This document shows, piece by piece, positions 48,179 to 56,684 of a DNA stretch of 64,000 nucleotides. The stretch spans positions 1-64,000 of the forward strand of contig CABZCN010000001.1 of the NCBI GenBank assembly GCA_902524245.1, in the 5' to 3' direction. The notes under the pieces are model-generated. The model saw only the letters and a list, made by a program, of their open reading frames with translations, made no database searches and had not been told where the DNA came from. Origin of the DNA: an uncultured Alphaproteobacteria bacterium. Its GTDB lineage: Bacteria > Pseudomonadota > Alphaproteobacteria > HIMB59. The stretch's first letter is position 1, and every line of letters starts with the position of its first letter. A program made the translations under genes and the position numbers.

Positions 48179-48813
48179 TATAAACCTTGCATTAAAAGTT
48201 TTTTAATAAATTTTTTTTTTAAATCGTATGCAAAATAACTACTAATTATTACAGTTGAAATGTTATTGTTTATTACTACATTTTCATAAAGCTGATTGTC
48301 TTTTAATGTCTTGCCTGATTGAACTAAATCTAAGATAAAATCAGCTATTCCATATTTTACTGCAAGCTCGATAGAACCATTTAATTTTATTGTTTCAGTC
48401 TGTATATTTAAATCTTTAAAATAATTCTCAGAGATATTTTTAAATTTTGTTGCAACTTTAAAAATTTTCTTTTCCGAAAAATTAATTTTTTTTTTATTTG
48501 AAGCTATAGATATTCTACACTTTCCCATTTTAGTCTTTTTTAAAAGTACAATATTTTCTGAGCTATTTTCAAGAATCTCGTCATATCCAACAAATCCAAT
48601 ATCAGCTGCTCCTAGCATAATATATGATCGAATATCAGATGGTTTTAACTTAATTACTTTTATCTCGTTAAGATTTGTATCAAAAGTTAATTTTCTAACA
48701 CTATCATTAAAGAAAGCATCTTCAATTCTTAAGCCCCTTTCGGATAAAAATTTTACAACTTTTTTTTCTAGCCTACCTTTTGGGCAGGCAATTATTAAAT
48801 TTTGATTTTTCAT
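48178..48813 (-). CDS. hisG: ATP phosphoribosyltransferase, short form
   Basis: First enzyme of histidine synthesis. At 211 aa it is the short, catalytic-only form (lacking the C-terminal regulatory domain), which normally requires the HisZ regulatory subunit. Conserved parts are LIIACPKGRLEKKVVKFL near residue 6, LKPSDIRSYIMLGAADIGFVGYD near 80, and IADFILDLVQSGKTLKDN near 155. No hisZ is visible in this window. It overlaps murA by 4 bases upstream and hisD by one base downstream. Confidence 0.93.
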   Translation of the reverse strand: MKNQNLIIACPKGRLEKKVVKFLSERGLRIEDAFFNDSVRKLTFDTNLNEIKVIKLKPSDIRSYIMLGAADIGFVGYDEILENSSENIVLLKKTKMGKCRISIASNKKKINFSEKKIFKVATKFKNISENYFKDLNIQTETIKLNGSIELAVKYGIADFILDLVQSGKTLKDNQLYENVVINNNISTVIISSYFAYDLKKKFIKKLLMQGL

Positions 48814-50066
48814 TTTTTTCTACTAATGTTTACGCCACATTTTTTTAATTTTAAATCAAAATCTTCATATCCTCTATCAAGATGATAAATTCTATTTATT
48901 ACAGTTTTTCCCTTGGACATCATTGCTGCGATTATAAGGGAAAAACTAGCCCTTATATCTGTAGCCATGACCTCTGCGCCCAGTAAATTAGATGTTTTAT
49001 CTATTGTTACTGTTTTTCCTTTAATTGATAAATTGGCACCAAATCTTCTCAGCTCAGGAATATGGATAAATCTATTTTCAAATATATTTTCGACCACTTT
49101 CGACTTTAAACCAGACTTAAGTTGTGTTGCTATTAGCTGAGCCTGCAAATCTGTAGGGTATCCTGGAAATTCTTTAGTAGAAATTTTTTTTATTGGTTTA
49201 AGTGTTTTGCAATAAATTTCGTAAGAGGAATTAGATAGCTTTTTTATTTTTAGACCCATTCCTTTGTAAAGTTTCAATGGAAGAGCTAGGTCTTTTGGAT
49301 TGAAGTTATTCAATTTGAGTCTCCCTTTTGTTGCCATAGTTGCTAAAATATATGAACCAGCTTCTATCCTGTCAGGTATTACTTTGTAATCCTGAAGTCT
49401 TAGTTCTTCTACTCCTCTAACTGTAATTGTCCTGTTTTTCACTTTTATAAGTGCACCACATTTACTTAAAAAATTAATTAAATCCATGACTTCGGGCTCG
49501 ATGGCACAATTTTTTAATGTACTTTTTCCACTTGCAAGACTAGCTGCCATTAAAATATTTTGTGTTGCACCTACACTAATTTTTGGAAATTTATGGTCAA
49601 TTGAGTTTAAATTATTTTTTTTTCTCTCAGCTATTACATAACCATTTTTTATTGAGATTTTTACACCCATTAACTTTAGAGCATTTAAGTGCAAATCAAT
49701 TCCTCTAGTGCCAATTGAGCAACCACCAGGAAGAGCTATTTTAAATTTTTTATATCTTGAAATCGCAGGTCCTAAAATAACAATAGATGCTCTCATTTGA
49801 CGAACATATTCGTAATCAGCTGATTTTTTTGTGATAGCAGAACTTCTAACAAATAGAGTATTTTTTTGAAAATCAACATCACAACCTAAATCTTTTAAAA
49901 TTGAGATTAAAAATCTTGTATCTCTAAGGTTAGGTACATTATGAATAAGACACTCACCTTTTGCCAACAGAGTCGAAATGATAATAGGCAAAGAAGCATT
50001 TTTTGAACCAGAGATTTTTATTTGCCCTTTCAAGGTTGAAGGACCTTTTATAACTAAAGTTTGCAT
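48810..50066 (-). CDS. murA: UDP-N-acetylglucosamine 1-carboxyvinyltransferase
   Basis: First committed step of peptidoglycan synthesis, transferring enolpyruvate from PEP. The 418-aa product begins with KGPSTLKGQIKISGSKNASLPIIIS. The active-site Cys is in LPGGCSIGTRGIDLHL near residue 115, and the C-terminal FPGYPTDLQAQLIATQLKSG, NRFIHIPELRRFGAN and RASFSLIIAAMMSKGKT are all MurA signatures. Because Cys is kept, normal fosfomycin sensitivity would be expected. It is preceded by a 35-residue microprotein 3 bases away and overlaps hisG by 4. Confidence 0.96.
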   Translation of the reverse strand: MQTLVIKGPSTLKGQIKISGSKNASLPIIISTLLAKGECLIHNVPNLRDTRFLISILKDLGCDVDFQKNTLFVRSSAITKKSADYEYVRQMRASIVILGPAISRYKKFKIALPGGCSIGTRGIDLHLNALKLMGVKISIKNGYVIAERKKNNLNSIDHKFPKISVGATQNILMAASLASGKSTLKNCAIEPEVMDLINFLSKCGALIKVKNRTITVRGVEELRLQDYKVIPDRIEAGSYILATMATKGRLKLNNFNPKDLALPLKLYKGMGLKIKKLSNSSYEIYCKTLKPIKKISTKEFPGYPTDLQAQLIATQLKSGLKSKVVENIFENRFIHIPELRRFGANLSIKGKTVTIDKTSNLLGAEVMATDIRASFSLIIAAMMSKGKTVINRIYHLDRGYEDFDLKLKKCGVNISRKK

Positions 50067-50069
50067 TAT

Positions 50070-50177
50070 TTATTTCTTAATGTTTTTTCTTTTTTTTAGA
50101 TTTTCTCTTAATTTTTGGGCTAATTTATCTTTTTTTTGTTGTTCAAAAATTTTTTTTTTTAGGTCTTGTTTCTTCAT
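50070..50177 (-). CDS. Basic helical microprotein in the murA operon (35 aa)
   Basis: A 35-residue frame with ATG at 50177 and TAA at 50070-50072, three bases before the murA start. It is almost entirely charged and helical (MKKQDLKKKIFEQQKKDK, then LRENLKKRKNIKK). Similar LRxNLxRRK-ending small proteins sit next to murA in other Alphaproteobacteria, from my memory of that neighbourhood, so I think it is real. Its N-terminal part overlaps a longer frame on the other strand that extends the clpB gene upstream; that extension is not credible. Confidence 0.6.
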   Translation of the reverse strand: MKKQDLKKKIFEQQKKDKLAQKLRENLKKRKNIKK

Positions 50178-50199
50178 AAATTATTACCAAATAAATTAT

Positions 50200-52779
50200 A
50201 TGATGAATTTTGAAAAATATACTAATAGTTCAAAAAAAATTATTAATTCTGCACAAAATTTAGCATTAAGTAAAAAACATCAAAAAATTGCCCCTATTCA
50301 TATATTTAATGAATTATTAAATTCCAATCATGAATTAATTAATAAAATTTTTGAGAAATTTAATACTGGTATAATTAAAACAACTATTTCTGAAATATTA
50401 TCAAAAGAACAAGTAAATAACTCAAACAATAGTCAAATTTATGCTGATCCTAAATTATTGAGTCTTTTTGAAGATGCAGAAAAAATTGCAAAGTCTAATC
50501 AAGATAGTTTTGTATCGATCGACTCTTTATTTTTAAGTTGCATAAAATCAGATGAACAAATTGAAAAAATATTAAAAAAAAATGGGCTAAGTCTTGGATT
50601 AGTTAAAACAAAAATTCAAGAATTTAGAAAAGACGGAAAATCTGAAAGCGAAAATTCTGATGATAATTTTAATGCATTAGAAAAGTATACAATCAATGTT
50701 ACTCAAAAAGCACAAAAAAGAGAGTTAGATCCGGTTATTGGAAGAGATGAGGAAATTAGAAGAACTATTCAAGTTTTATCAAGGAGAACAAAAAATAATC
50801 CAATATTAATTGGAGACCCTGGTGTGGGTAAAACTGCATTGATAGAGGGTTTAGCACAAAGAATAGCAAATAAAGATGTTCCACGCTCACTAGAAAATAA
50901 AGTTATTCGTATGCTTGATCTAGGATTATTGCTTGCTGGTGCAAAGTATCGTGGAGAATTTGAAGAAAGACTTCAAAATGTCTTAAAAGAAATTCATAAA
51001 CAAAATGGTTCAATTATTTTATTTATTGATGAAATTCATACGCTTGTTGGTGCTGGAAAGACAGATGGAGCGATGGATGCATCCAATATGCTAAAGCCAG
51101 CATTAGCTAGAGGTGAATTACATTGCGTTGGTGCAACCACTTTAGATGAATATAAAAAATATTTTGAGAAAGATGCAGCTTTAACTAGACGTTTTCAACC
51201 AGTTTTTGTTAATGAGCCCTCTTCAACTGATGCTGTTGCTATTTTAAGAGGTCTAAAAGAAAAATATGAAATCCATCATGGAATAAGAATAAGTGACGAG
51301 GCTATTTTATCTTCAGTTCAATTATCTGATCGATATATAACTGATCGTTTTTTGCCTGATAAAGCGATTGATTTAATGGATGAGGCTGCGAGTAAAGTTA
51401 AAATGGAAATTGACAGTAAACCTGAGGAAATAGACCAGCTTGACAGAGATCTTATTAAACTGCAGATGGAAAGAAACGTTCTTTCAAAAGATAATGAAAA
51501 AGATGAGAAAAAAAATGAAAAAATTGAAAGTCAAATTTCAGATATTCAAGAAAAACTGAATATGCTCAATAGCACTTGGGAGTCAGAAAAAAAGATACTA
51601 GATACAAAAAGAAATTTAAATGAAAGAATTGATCAAGCAAAAGAAGATCTTGAAAGTGCTCAAAGAAGTGGTGATTTAACAAAAGCAAGTGAAATCATGT
51701 ATGGCTTACTCCCAAGTCTTCAAAAAGAGTATGAAGAATTGAATAAAAAAGAGCAGGCAACAATTATAAATGAAGTTATTAATGCTGAAGATATCGCAAG
51801 TGTAGTATCAAAGTGGACGGGTATCCCTTTAGAAAAACTTATCGGAGGTGAAAAAGATAAGTTAATAAACATAGAAAAACTCCTAGAAAAAAGAGTTATT
51901 GGCCAACAAGATGCTATTGAGAAAGTATCTAAGGCAATTAAGATTTCAAAAGCAGGTCTTCAAGATCCTGATAAACCTTTGGGTTCGTTCCTTTTTTTAG
52001 GTCCAACAGGTGTAGGTAAAACTGAATTATCAAAAGCTCTAGCAGAGTATGTTTTTGATAACGAAAAGCAAATGCTAAGACTAGATATGTCTGAGTACAT
52101 GGAAAAACACTCAGTAAGTAAGCTTATTGGATCTCCACCTGGTTATATCGGTTACGATGATGGTGGGAAATTAACTGACTCTGTGCGTAGACGCCCGTAT
52201 CAGGTTATTTTGTTTGATGAAATTGAAAAAGCTCATCCCGATGTATTTAATATTCTCCTACAAATTTTAGATGATGGTAGGTTAACAGATTCTAAAGGAA
52301 AAATAGTGAATTTTAAAAATACTCTTATTATCATGACCTCTAACATTGGCTCGCAAATCCCTGTTGATGATAATTTTGACTATACGACAAAAAAGAACCT
52401 TGCTCTTGAAGAGCTAAAAAATCATTTTCGATTAGAGTTTTTGAATAGAATTGATGACATAATTTTGTTTAACAAATTATCAAAAGAAAATATTAGTGCG
52501 ATTTTAAATAATCAAATTCAACTTATCGAAAAAAGAGTCTCTTCAAAAGGTATTTCAATTGGTTTTACTGATGAAGCCTTTAACTATTTAAAAGAAAAAG
52601 GGTTTGATCCATTATTTGGAGCCAGACCTTTGAAAAGATTACTGCAAGATGAAGTTTTAAACCCCTTATCAGAGGTAATTCTAGATATTGGTGAAAATAT
52701 TGAAGATAAATTAATTTTTTCCAAAGATAAATATGGATTAGTAATTGCCAATAAAAATCTTAAAGTTTTGAGATCATAA
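50200..52779 (+). CDS. clpB: ClpB disaggregase
   Basis: A 859-aa Hsp100 disaggregase that works with DnaK. It has an N-domain (about 1-145), NBD1 with [16 protein letters not shown] (Walker A) and [13 protein letters not shown] (Walker B), the coiled-coil M-domain at about 405-520 ([20 protein letters not shown] onward), and NBD2 with [18 protein letters not shown] and [14 protein letters not shown]. The frame continues 74 codons upstream of the true start, but the conserved ClpB N-terminus begins at the ATG at 50200 (or 50203). It is divergent from murA and its microprotein. No heat-shock promoter is obvious. Confidence 0.96.
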   Translation: MMNFEKYTNSSKKIINSAQNLALSKKHQKIAPIHIFNELLNSNHELINKIFEKFNTGIIKTTISEILSKEQVNNSNNSQIYADPKLLSLFEDAEKIAKSNQDSFVSIDSLFLSCIKSDEQIEKILKKNGLSLGLVKTKIQEFRKDGKSESENSDDNFNALEKYTINVTQKAQKRELDPVIGRDEEIRRTIQVLSRRTKNNPILIGDPGVGKTALIEGLAQRIANKDVPRSLENKVIRMLDLGLLLAGAKYRGEFEERLQNVLKEIHKQNGSIILFIDEIHTLVGAGKTDGAMDASNMLKPALARGELHCVGATTLDEYKKYFEKDAALTRRFQPVFVNEPSSTDAVAILRGLKEKYEIHHGIRISDEAILSSVQLSDRYITDRFLPDKAIDLMDEAASKVKMEIDSKPEEIDQLDRDLIKLQMERNVLSKDNEKDEKKNEKIESQISDIQEKLNMLNSTWESEKKILDTKRNLNERIDQAKEDLESAQRSGDLTKASEIMYGLLPSLQKEYEELNKKEQATIINEVINAEDIASVVSKWTGIPLEKLIGGEKDKLINIEKLLEKRVIGQQDAIEKVSKAIKISKAGLQDPDKPLGSFLFLGPTGVGKTELSKALAEYVFDNEKQMLRLDMSEYMEKHSVSKLIGSPPGYIGYDDGGKLTDSVRRRPYQVILFDEIEKAHPDVFNILLQILDDGRLTDSKGKIVNFKNTLIIMTSNIGSQIPVDDNFDYTTKKNLALEELKNHFRLEFLNRIDDIILFNKLSKENISAILNNQIQLIEKRVSSKGISIGFTDEAFNYLKEKGFDPLFGARPLKRLLQDEVLNPLSEVILDIGENIEDKLIFSKDKYGLVIANKNLKVLRS

Positions 52780-52814
52780 CTTCCAACTTAAAGCAAAATT
52801 TGTATAATTAACCT

Positions 52815-52907
52815 ATGAAATGGATATTTTTAATTGGAGCATTTGCTTTAATATTTTTTGTTTTGTTCCTTTCAGTGATGACTATCAGAAAAATTAGAAA
52901 AAAATAA
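52815..52907 (+). CDS. Tiny single-helix membrane protein (30 aa)
   Basis: An ATG at 52815 opens a 30-codon frame: MKWIFLIGAFALIFFVLFLS, then VMTIRKIRKK, ending at TAA 52905-52907. It has one hydrophobic helix and a strongly basic C-terminal tail, the layout of a regulatory membrane microprotein. It is 35 bases downstream of clpB and 3 bases from the next gene, so it starts a tight run of envelope genes. Family unknown. Confidence 0.55.
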   Translation: MKWIFLIGAFALIFFVLFLSVMTIRKIRKK

Positions 52908-52910
52908 TTT

Positions 52911-53324
52911 TTGGACATTTTTTTTTCAGACTCTCTTTATAACACTAAGGTTTTTTTAGTATCATCCATATTAACAATAATTTTTTTTTTACTACTCTTG
53001 ACAAGAAAAATTTATAAACAAAAATTAACAATTTCAAATTTGTCAATATATTCCTCTCTTTTTTTATTATTAATTACTTTTGCTAGCTTATTAATCGTAA
53101 ATTTTTTTGGAAAATTTACTTATGTTCTTTTTATTGCTGCTACAATAACAGTAATATATTCGGAAATAAGTTTTCTTCTTGGAAAGTATTTTTTTCCTAA
53201 TTTTGTAAGTGAAAACGTCTCTAAGGAAATTATTTATATGTTTAGTTTTATTGTATTTATAAATGCAGGTTATTTTACGTTTATGTTAATATTAGATATT
53301 TTAAAGGCTGAAACCTACATTTAA
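52911..53324 (+). CDS. Four-helix membrane protein, hypothetical
   Basis: A 137-aa hydrophobic protein with about four transmembrane segments (near residues 12-30, 42-66, 72-95 and 105-132). The second and third helices are linked by NFFGKFTYVLF. The only in-frame start compatible with the preceding stop is a TTG at 52911, giving MDIFFSDSLYN. I recognise no family, and no catalytic motif stands out. It lies between the 30-aa protein and the YqaA-like gene. Confidence 0.65.
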   Translation: MDIFFSDSLYNTKVFLVSSILTIIFFLLLLTRKIYKQKLTISNLSIYSSLFLLLITFASLLIVNFFGKFTYVLFIAATITVIYSEISFLLGKYFFPNFVSENVSKEIIYMFSFIVFINAGYFTFMLILDILKAETYI

Positions 53325-53335
53325 GTAATATTGAT

Positions 53336-53764
53336 TTGATAATTTTCATCTCATACTTCCAACTTGTCCTTATTAGTTTTCTCGCGGCTACTATACTTCC
53401 CTTATCTTCCGAGTTAGTTTTATCAACAATGCTATTAACAGGTTCATTTGATAAATATTTACTTTTGGTAGTTGCAAGTTTTGGAAATGTTCTTGGTTCA
53501 TCAGTTAATTGGTATTTAGGAAAAAAAATATTAATTTTTAAAGATAAAAAGTGGTTTCCCGCAAGTGAGACGCAAATAGAAAGAAGTGAAATTTATTTCA
53601 AAAAATACGGTATTTGGTCTTTACTACTAGCCTGGGTACCAATTATTGGTGATCCCCTGACAATTATAGCTGGGGTTTTGAGAGTAAGGTTTTTAACTTT
53701 TTTGACATTAGTTAGTATTTCAAAGATATCTAGATATGTTTTTTTAATATTTATTGTTTTTTAA
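53336..53764 (+). CDS. YqaA/DedA-like membrane protein
   Basis: A 142-aa integral membrane protein matching the YqaA type of the SNARE-associated/DedA group, identical in length to the E. coli homologue. Characteristic parts are FLAATILPLSSELVLSTMLL near the start, VVASFGNVLGSSVNWYLGKK, and a central SEIYFKKYGIWSLLLAWVPIIGDPLTIIAGVLR. DedA relatives are implicated in undecaprenyl phosphate or lipid flipping. The start is a TTG at 53336. The stop overlaps the next ATG (TTAATGAAG). Confidence 0.85.
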   Translation: MIIFISYFQLVLISFLAATILPLSSELVLSTMLLTGSFDKYLLLVVASFGNVLGSSVNWYLGKKILIFKDKKWFPASETQIERSEIYFKKYGIWSLLLAWVPIIGDPLTIIAGVLRVRFLTFLTLVSISKISRYVFLIFIVF

Positions 53765-53949
53765 TGAAGAAAATAATTACTTTAGAAATCGGTAATTCAT
53801 CATGGTGGAAAAACAAAAAATATAGAAAAGAGGCCTCCTTAGAATTAAAAAAATTACGTAAAAAATATAAATCTGTAAAATTAATCAAAAAGCATAGATT
53901 AGAGGGAAGTAATACTATACTCTATGGAGACTATATTATTATTGATTAA
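53764..53949 (+). CDS. Small basic protein, hypothetical (61 aa)
   Basis: A 61-aa hydrophilic protein beginning MKKIITLEIGNSSWWKNKKYR and ending in a beta-like segment GSNTILYGDYIIID. Its start shares one base with the YqaA stop, indicating translational coupling. The middle has a Lys-rich helix (EASLELKKLRKKYKSVKL). It may be a regulator or a nucleic-acid binder, but this is a guess. No family recognised. Confidence 0.55.
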   Translation: MKKIITLEIGNSSWWKNKKYRKEASLELKKLRKKYKSVKLIKKHRLEGSNTILYGDYIIID

Positions 53950-53951
53950 AT

Positions 53952-54437
53952 ATGATGTTTAAAAAAATATTTGTTTTTTTTGCTTTTTTGTTTTTTAGTT
54001 TTAGCTCTGCTTTCTCTAGAGTAAACGAGGATGTAGTTCATGATGCCCTTGGTTTTATGCTTGGCGGTGACAGCGGATGGGGACTTGTAACAAATGAATA
54101 TGAAATTGATGGTTGTGTCACTACTTATGTCCAGCCTTTAGGGGATATGAACCTTATTGCAATATATGATTTTAATAAAGCATTATGGAATTCAGCAGCA
54201 AGTCAAGTAGGAGATGACGGAGTAGAATATTTTATTTTAAATGGTGAAGTTGGTGTCCAGGAGGTATATGCATATGACGCTGATGGTGTGGATGTTTCTG
54301 ATGGTCTTTGGGTTTTCGGTTTAGAAGCTGGGCCAAGCACAACATTATTTTTTCCAATATTAGTTGACATCTCTAGATTTGAAAATGCAATGTATGACCT
54401 AATGGACGAGTGTCCAGGTATTAAGTCCAAGTACTAA
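53952..54437 (+). CDS. Exported protein, hypothetical (161 aa)
   Basis: A 161-aa protein with a clear signal peptide (FKKIFVFFAFLFFSFSSAFS, residues 3-22, then the mature sequence). The mature part is acidic, with Gly/Asp-rich turns such as FMLGGDSGWGLVTNEYEIDGC and YAYDADGVDVSDGLW. Two cysteines (in DGC and ECPG) could form a disulfide. It lies 3 bases after the 61-aa gene, so four or five envelope genes are co-transcribed. It is convergent with the exported Cys-rich protein at 54453. Confidence 0.75.
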   Translation: MMFKKIFVFFAFLFFSFSSAFSRVNEDVVHDALGFMLGGDSGWGLVTNEYEIDGCVTTYVQPLGDMNLIAIYDFNKALWNSAASQVGDDGVEYFILNGEVGVQEVYAYDADGVDVSDGLWVFGLEAGPSTTLFFPILVDISRFENAMYDLMDECPGIKSKY

Positions 54438-54452
54438 ATTAAATACGTAAGT

Positions 54453-55187
54453 TTATTTTGAAAGTTTAATAAAAATATCACCCATTCCAGATATTAGTTG
54501 ATCTTCATTAGTAGAATTTCTTATTTTGCATTGTTCACCAACGACAGGATGATTATTTATAGCTAAAAGATCACTACTATTACAGCTTGTTGGGTTGTGT
54601 AAGTAACCAATGACCATTTTTTGATCTAAAATAAAAACTTGGTTTTCATTCATTTGATCACCATTACAAAAATAATCCCTGTTTACCTCTAGTGGAAAAT
54701 CTTTTTTATTGCATGGGTTTTCAATAGTCATAACAGTAAATCTTTCTTCAATACCCTGAAATTTATGTGATATCTCCATAGCTTTTGCATATTTCATTGA
54801 ATCACAAACGCACGGCCAACAACAACGATACATATCTCCACATACTTTATTATCTGAGTCGACCTCATTCATACTTATAAATGCTGGCTCAGATCCAGGC
54901 GCTATCAATGATCCGGACACTGGGCAATATCTTTTATTGAATTCAACAAAATCCACAAAACTGAGGTCTTGATCTATAAGATATTTAAAAAACTTCGGTC
55001 CTGCAGCATTTCTATTTCCATCTGGAAATATGTAAATCCAATTTTCGGCAAGTGTATCATAGTAGTAAGCTTCATCTTTTGTATTTTCACTTGAGTAAGA
55101 ATTTTTATTCACAATCAATACAAGTAAGATAGTGATAACAGCTAAAATGATATTATTTTTAATTAAAATTAGAAATTTTGTATACAC
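54453..55187 (-). CDS. Signal-anchored cysteine-rich, possible thioredoxin-like protein
   Basis: A 244-aa protein with an N-terminal signal or anchor helix (about residues 10-28). Twelve or so cysteines are clustered as VCGDMYRCCWPCVCDSM near residue 118, with others in YCPVSG, NPCNKK, YFCNGD, SCNSSD and EQCK. The CWPC segment followed by a Lys-rich helix, and the strands VMTIEN and VFILDQKMVIGYL, are compatible with a thioredoxin fold, but I cannot verify this. It could be a periplasmic redox or metal-handling protein. Divergent from the CRTAC1-like gene across 58 bases. Confidence 0.65.
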   Translation of the reverse strand: MYTKFLILIKNNIILAVITILLVLIVNKNSYSSENTKDEAYYYDTLAENWIYIFPDGNRNAAGPKFFKYLIDQDLSFVDFVEFNKRYCPVSGSLIAPGSEPAFISMNEVDSDNKVCGDMYRCCWPCVCDSMKYAKAMEISHKFQGIEERFTVMTIENPCNKKDFPLEVNRDYFCNGDQMNENQVFILDQKMVIGYLHNPTSCNSSDLLAINNHPVVGEQCKIRNSTNEDQLISGMGDIFIKLSK

Positions 55188-55245
55188 TAAATAATGGTAC
55201 CAATCATATCTAAATCTAGATCATCAAAAAAATAGTATCAGTTAT
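55188..55245. promoter_or_regulatory. Divergent spacer between two exported-protein genes
   Basis: A 58-base spacer with the starts of two divergent genes at its edges. It contains an A/T-rich core (ATCATATCTAAATCTAGATC, about 55203-55222) that includes an imperfect palindrome around TCTAGA, a possible operator. No other structure is visible. Confidence 0.35.
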
Positions 55246-56682
55246 ATGAAATTTTATAAATTTCCGTTTTTACTTTTATTTATTTTTTATTCTATGAGCG
55301 TATTTGCAGAAAAAAGCTATTTCAAAAATATCAGTCATTTATTGCCTGATCAAAGTCCCAGACTAAGTTACGGGGTGGCTGTAACTGATTTTGATAATGA
55401 TGATAATGATGAATTTATAGTAACCGGATTTAGATTTAGTAATTTAGCTTTAGGCTTTAATGGAGAAAGATTTGAAAATAAAATTACTGATAATATTTTT
55501 TCTGACCCAGAGAGATCTACAATTGGAGTTGCTGCATGCGATATTGATAAAGATGGTCTTGAGGAGATTTATTTTCTTAACACCGATACCTACAGTGGGA
55601 TGAAAAGGTACTCGGACAGGCTTTTAATAAATTCGCAGAATGCAATAGAGGACTTATTTGAAAAGAAAATTAATCAAAGTGAATTAAATTTAACAGCAGG
55701 AAGATCAGTAGTTTGTGTCGACAGAGAGGGTAATGGAAATTACGGTATTTATGTTGCTAATTATGGTGGTCCAACAAGATTTTATGAGTTTATTGATAAT
55801 AGAATTGTAGATCTAGCTGCAAGTCTGGGGCTTGATAAAGTTACAGGAGGCAGAGCTGTAGTTGCTGGTCATATCTTATCTGATCAAATAGATGTATTTG
55901 CAGCTAATGAAAGAGGACCTAATTTTCTTTATTTAAATCAAAATGGAAAGTATTCAGACGTCGCCAGTCAAATGAATGTTAAAGATATTTATCAAAATGG
56001 AAGAGGGACAGCATTATCTGATATTCTTTATCGAGGAAGACTTGATATATTAAACGGTAACTGGGAAGGTTTTAATAGAGCCTACGTTTTAGATAACGAC
56101 AAATTTAAAAACATTGCTAATTCTACTTTTGATGAGCCATCAAAAATTAGAACAGTAATCTCTGCGGATTTTGATAATGATGGTTATGATGAGGTGTTTC
56201 TTAATAACATAGGTGAGCCAAATAGACTTTATAAAATAATTGAAAATGGTGTTTTTGAAGAAATTAAACTAGAACAAGCTCTAGAGCCAAATGGTCTTGG
56301 AACGGGAGCTGCAGTTGCAGATATTGATAATGATGGAGTCCTAGAGCTTCTTTTATCTCATGGTGAGTCCGGTGCGCAACCTTTGACTCTATTTAAATAT
56401 CATAATGATGAGCAAAGATCTTTTTTAAGGGTTAGACCTTTAAATATCCATGGGGCACCAGCAAGAGGTACAACTGTAACTTTATACACAAATGAAAGAA
56501 CACATTCGAAAACAATCGATGCCGGATCAGGTTATCTATGTCAAATGGAGCCTGTTGCTCACTATGGAATTAGAGATAACGAAAATGAGTTTAAGATTAA
56601 AATTAAATGGACTAATGGGGATGAGGAACTATTAGAGGTTGAAAATTTAAATCAGACTATAATAGTGAAGCAGAAGATATAA
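55246..56682 (+). CDS. CRTAC1-like FG-GAP/VCBS and ASPIC/UnbV exported protein
   Basis: A 478-aa secreted protein. A signal peptide (residues about 1-21) precedes a seven-bladed propeller of FG-GAP/VCBS-type repeats with calcium-like loops. Those visible are DFDNDDNDEF near 47, DIDKDGLEE near 98, DFDNDGYDE near 300 and DIDNDGVLE near 347. The C-terminal ASPIC/UnbV-like domain includes HGAPARGTTVTLYTNERTHSKTI and a GSGYLCQMEPVAHYGI turn. Such proteins bind surfaces or glycans, but none has a firm activity. It overlaps no other gene and converges on the ATP-grasp gene within 3 bases. Confidence 0.9.
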   Translation: MKFYKFPFLLLFIFYSMSVFAEKSYFKNISHLLPDQSPRLSYGVAVTDFDNDDNDEFIVTGFRFSNLALGFNGERFENKITDNIFSDPERSTIGVAACDIDKDGLEEIYFLNTDTYSGMKRYSDRLLINSQNAIEDLFEKKINQSELNLTAGRSVVCVDREGNGNYGIYVANYGGPTRFYEFIDNRIVDLAASLGLDKVTGGRAVVAGHILSDQIDVFAANERGPNFLYLNQNGKYSDVASQMNVKDIYQNGRGTALSDILYRGRLDILNGNWEGFNRAYVLDNDKFKNIANSTFDEPSKIRTVISADFDNDGYDEVFLNNIGEPNRLYKIIENGVFEEIKLEQALEPNGLGTGAAVADIDNDGVLELLLSHGESGAQPLTLFKYHNDEQRSFLRVRPLNIHGAPARGTTVTLYTNERTHSKTIDAGSGYLCQMEPVAHYGIRDNENEFKIKIKWTNGDEELLEVENLNQTIIVKQKI

Positions 56683-56684
56683 AT

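Noticed and set aside
49978-50199. Upstream extension of clpB giving a 933-aa protein
   Set aside because: The ClpB N-terminal domain begins at the ATG at 50200, and the extra 74 codons are antisense to the microprotein and the murA start, with no conservation visible.
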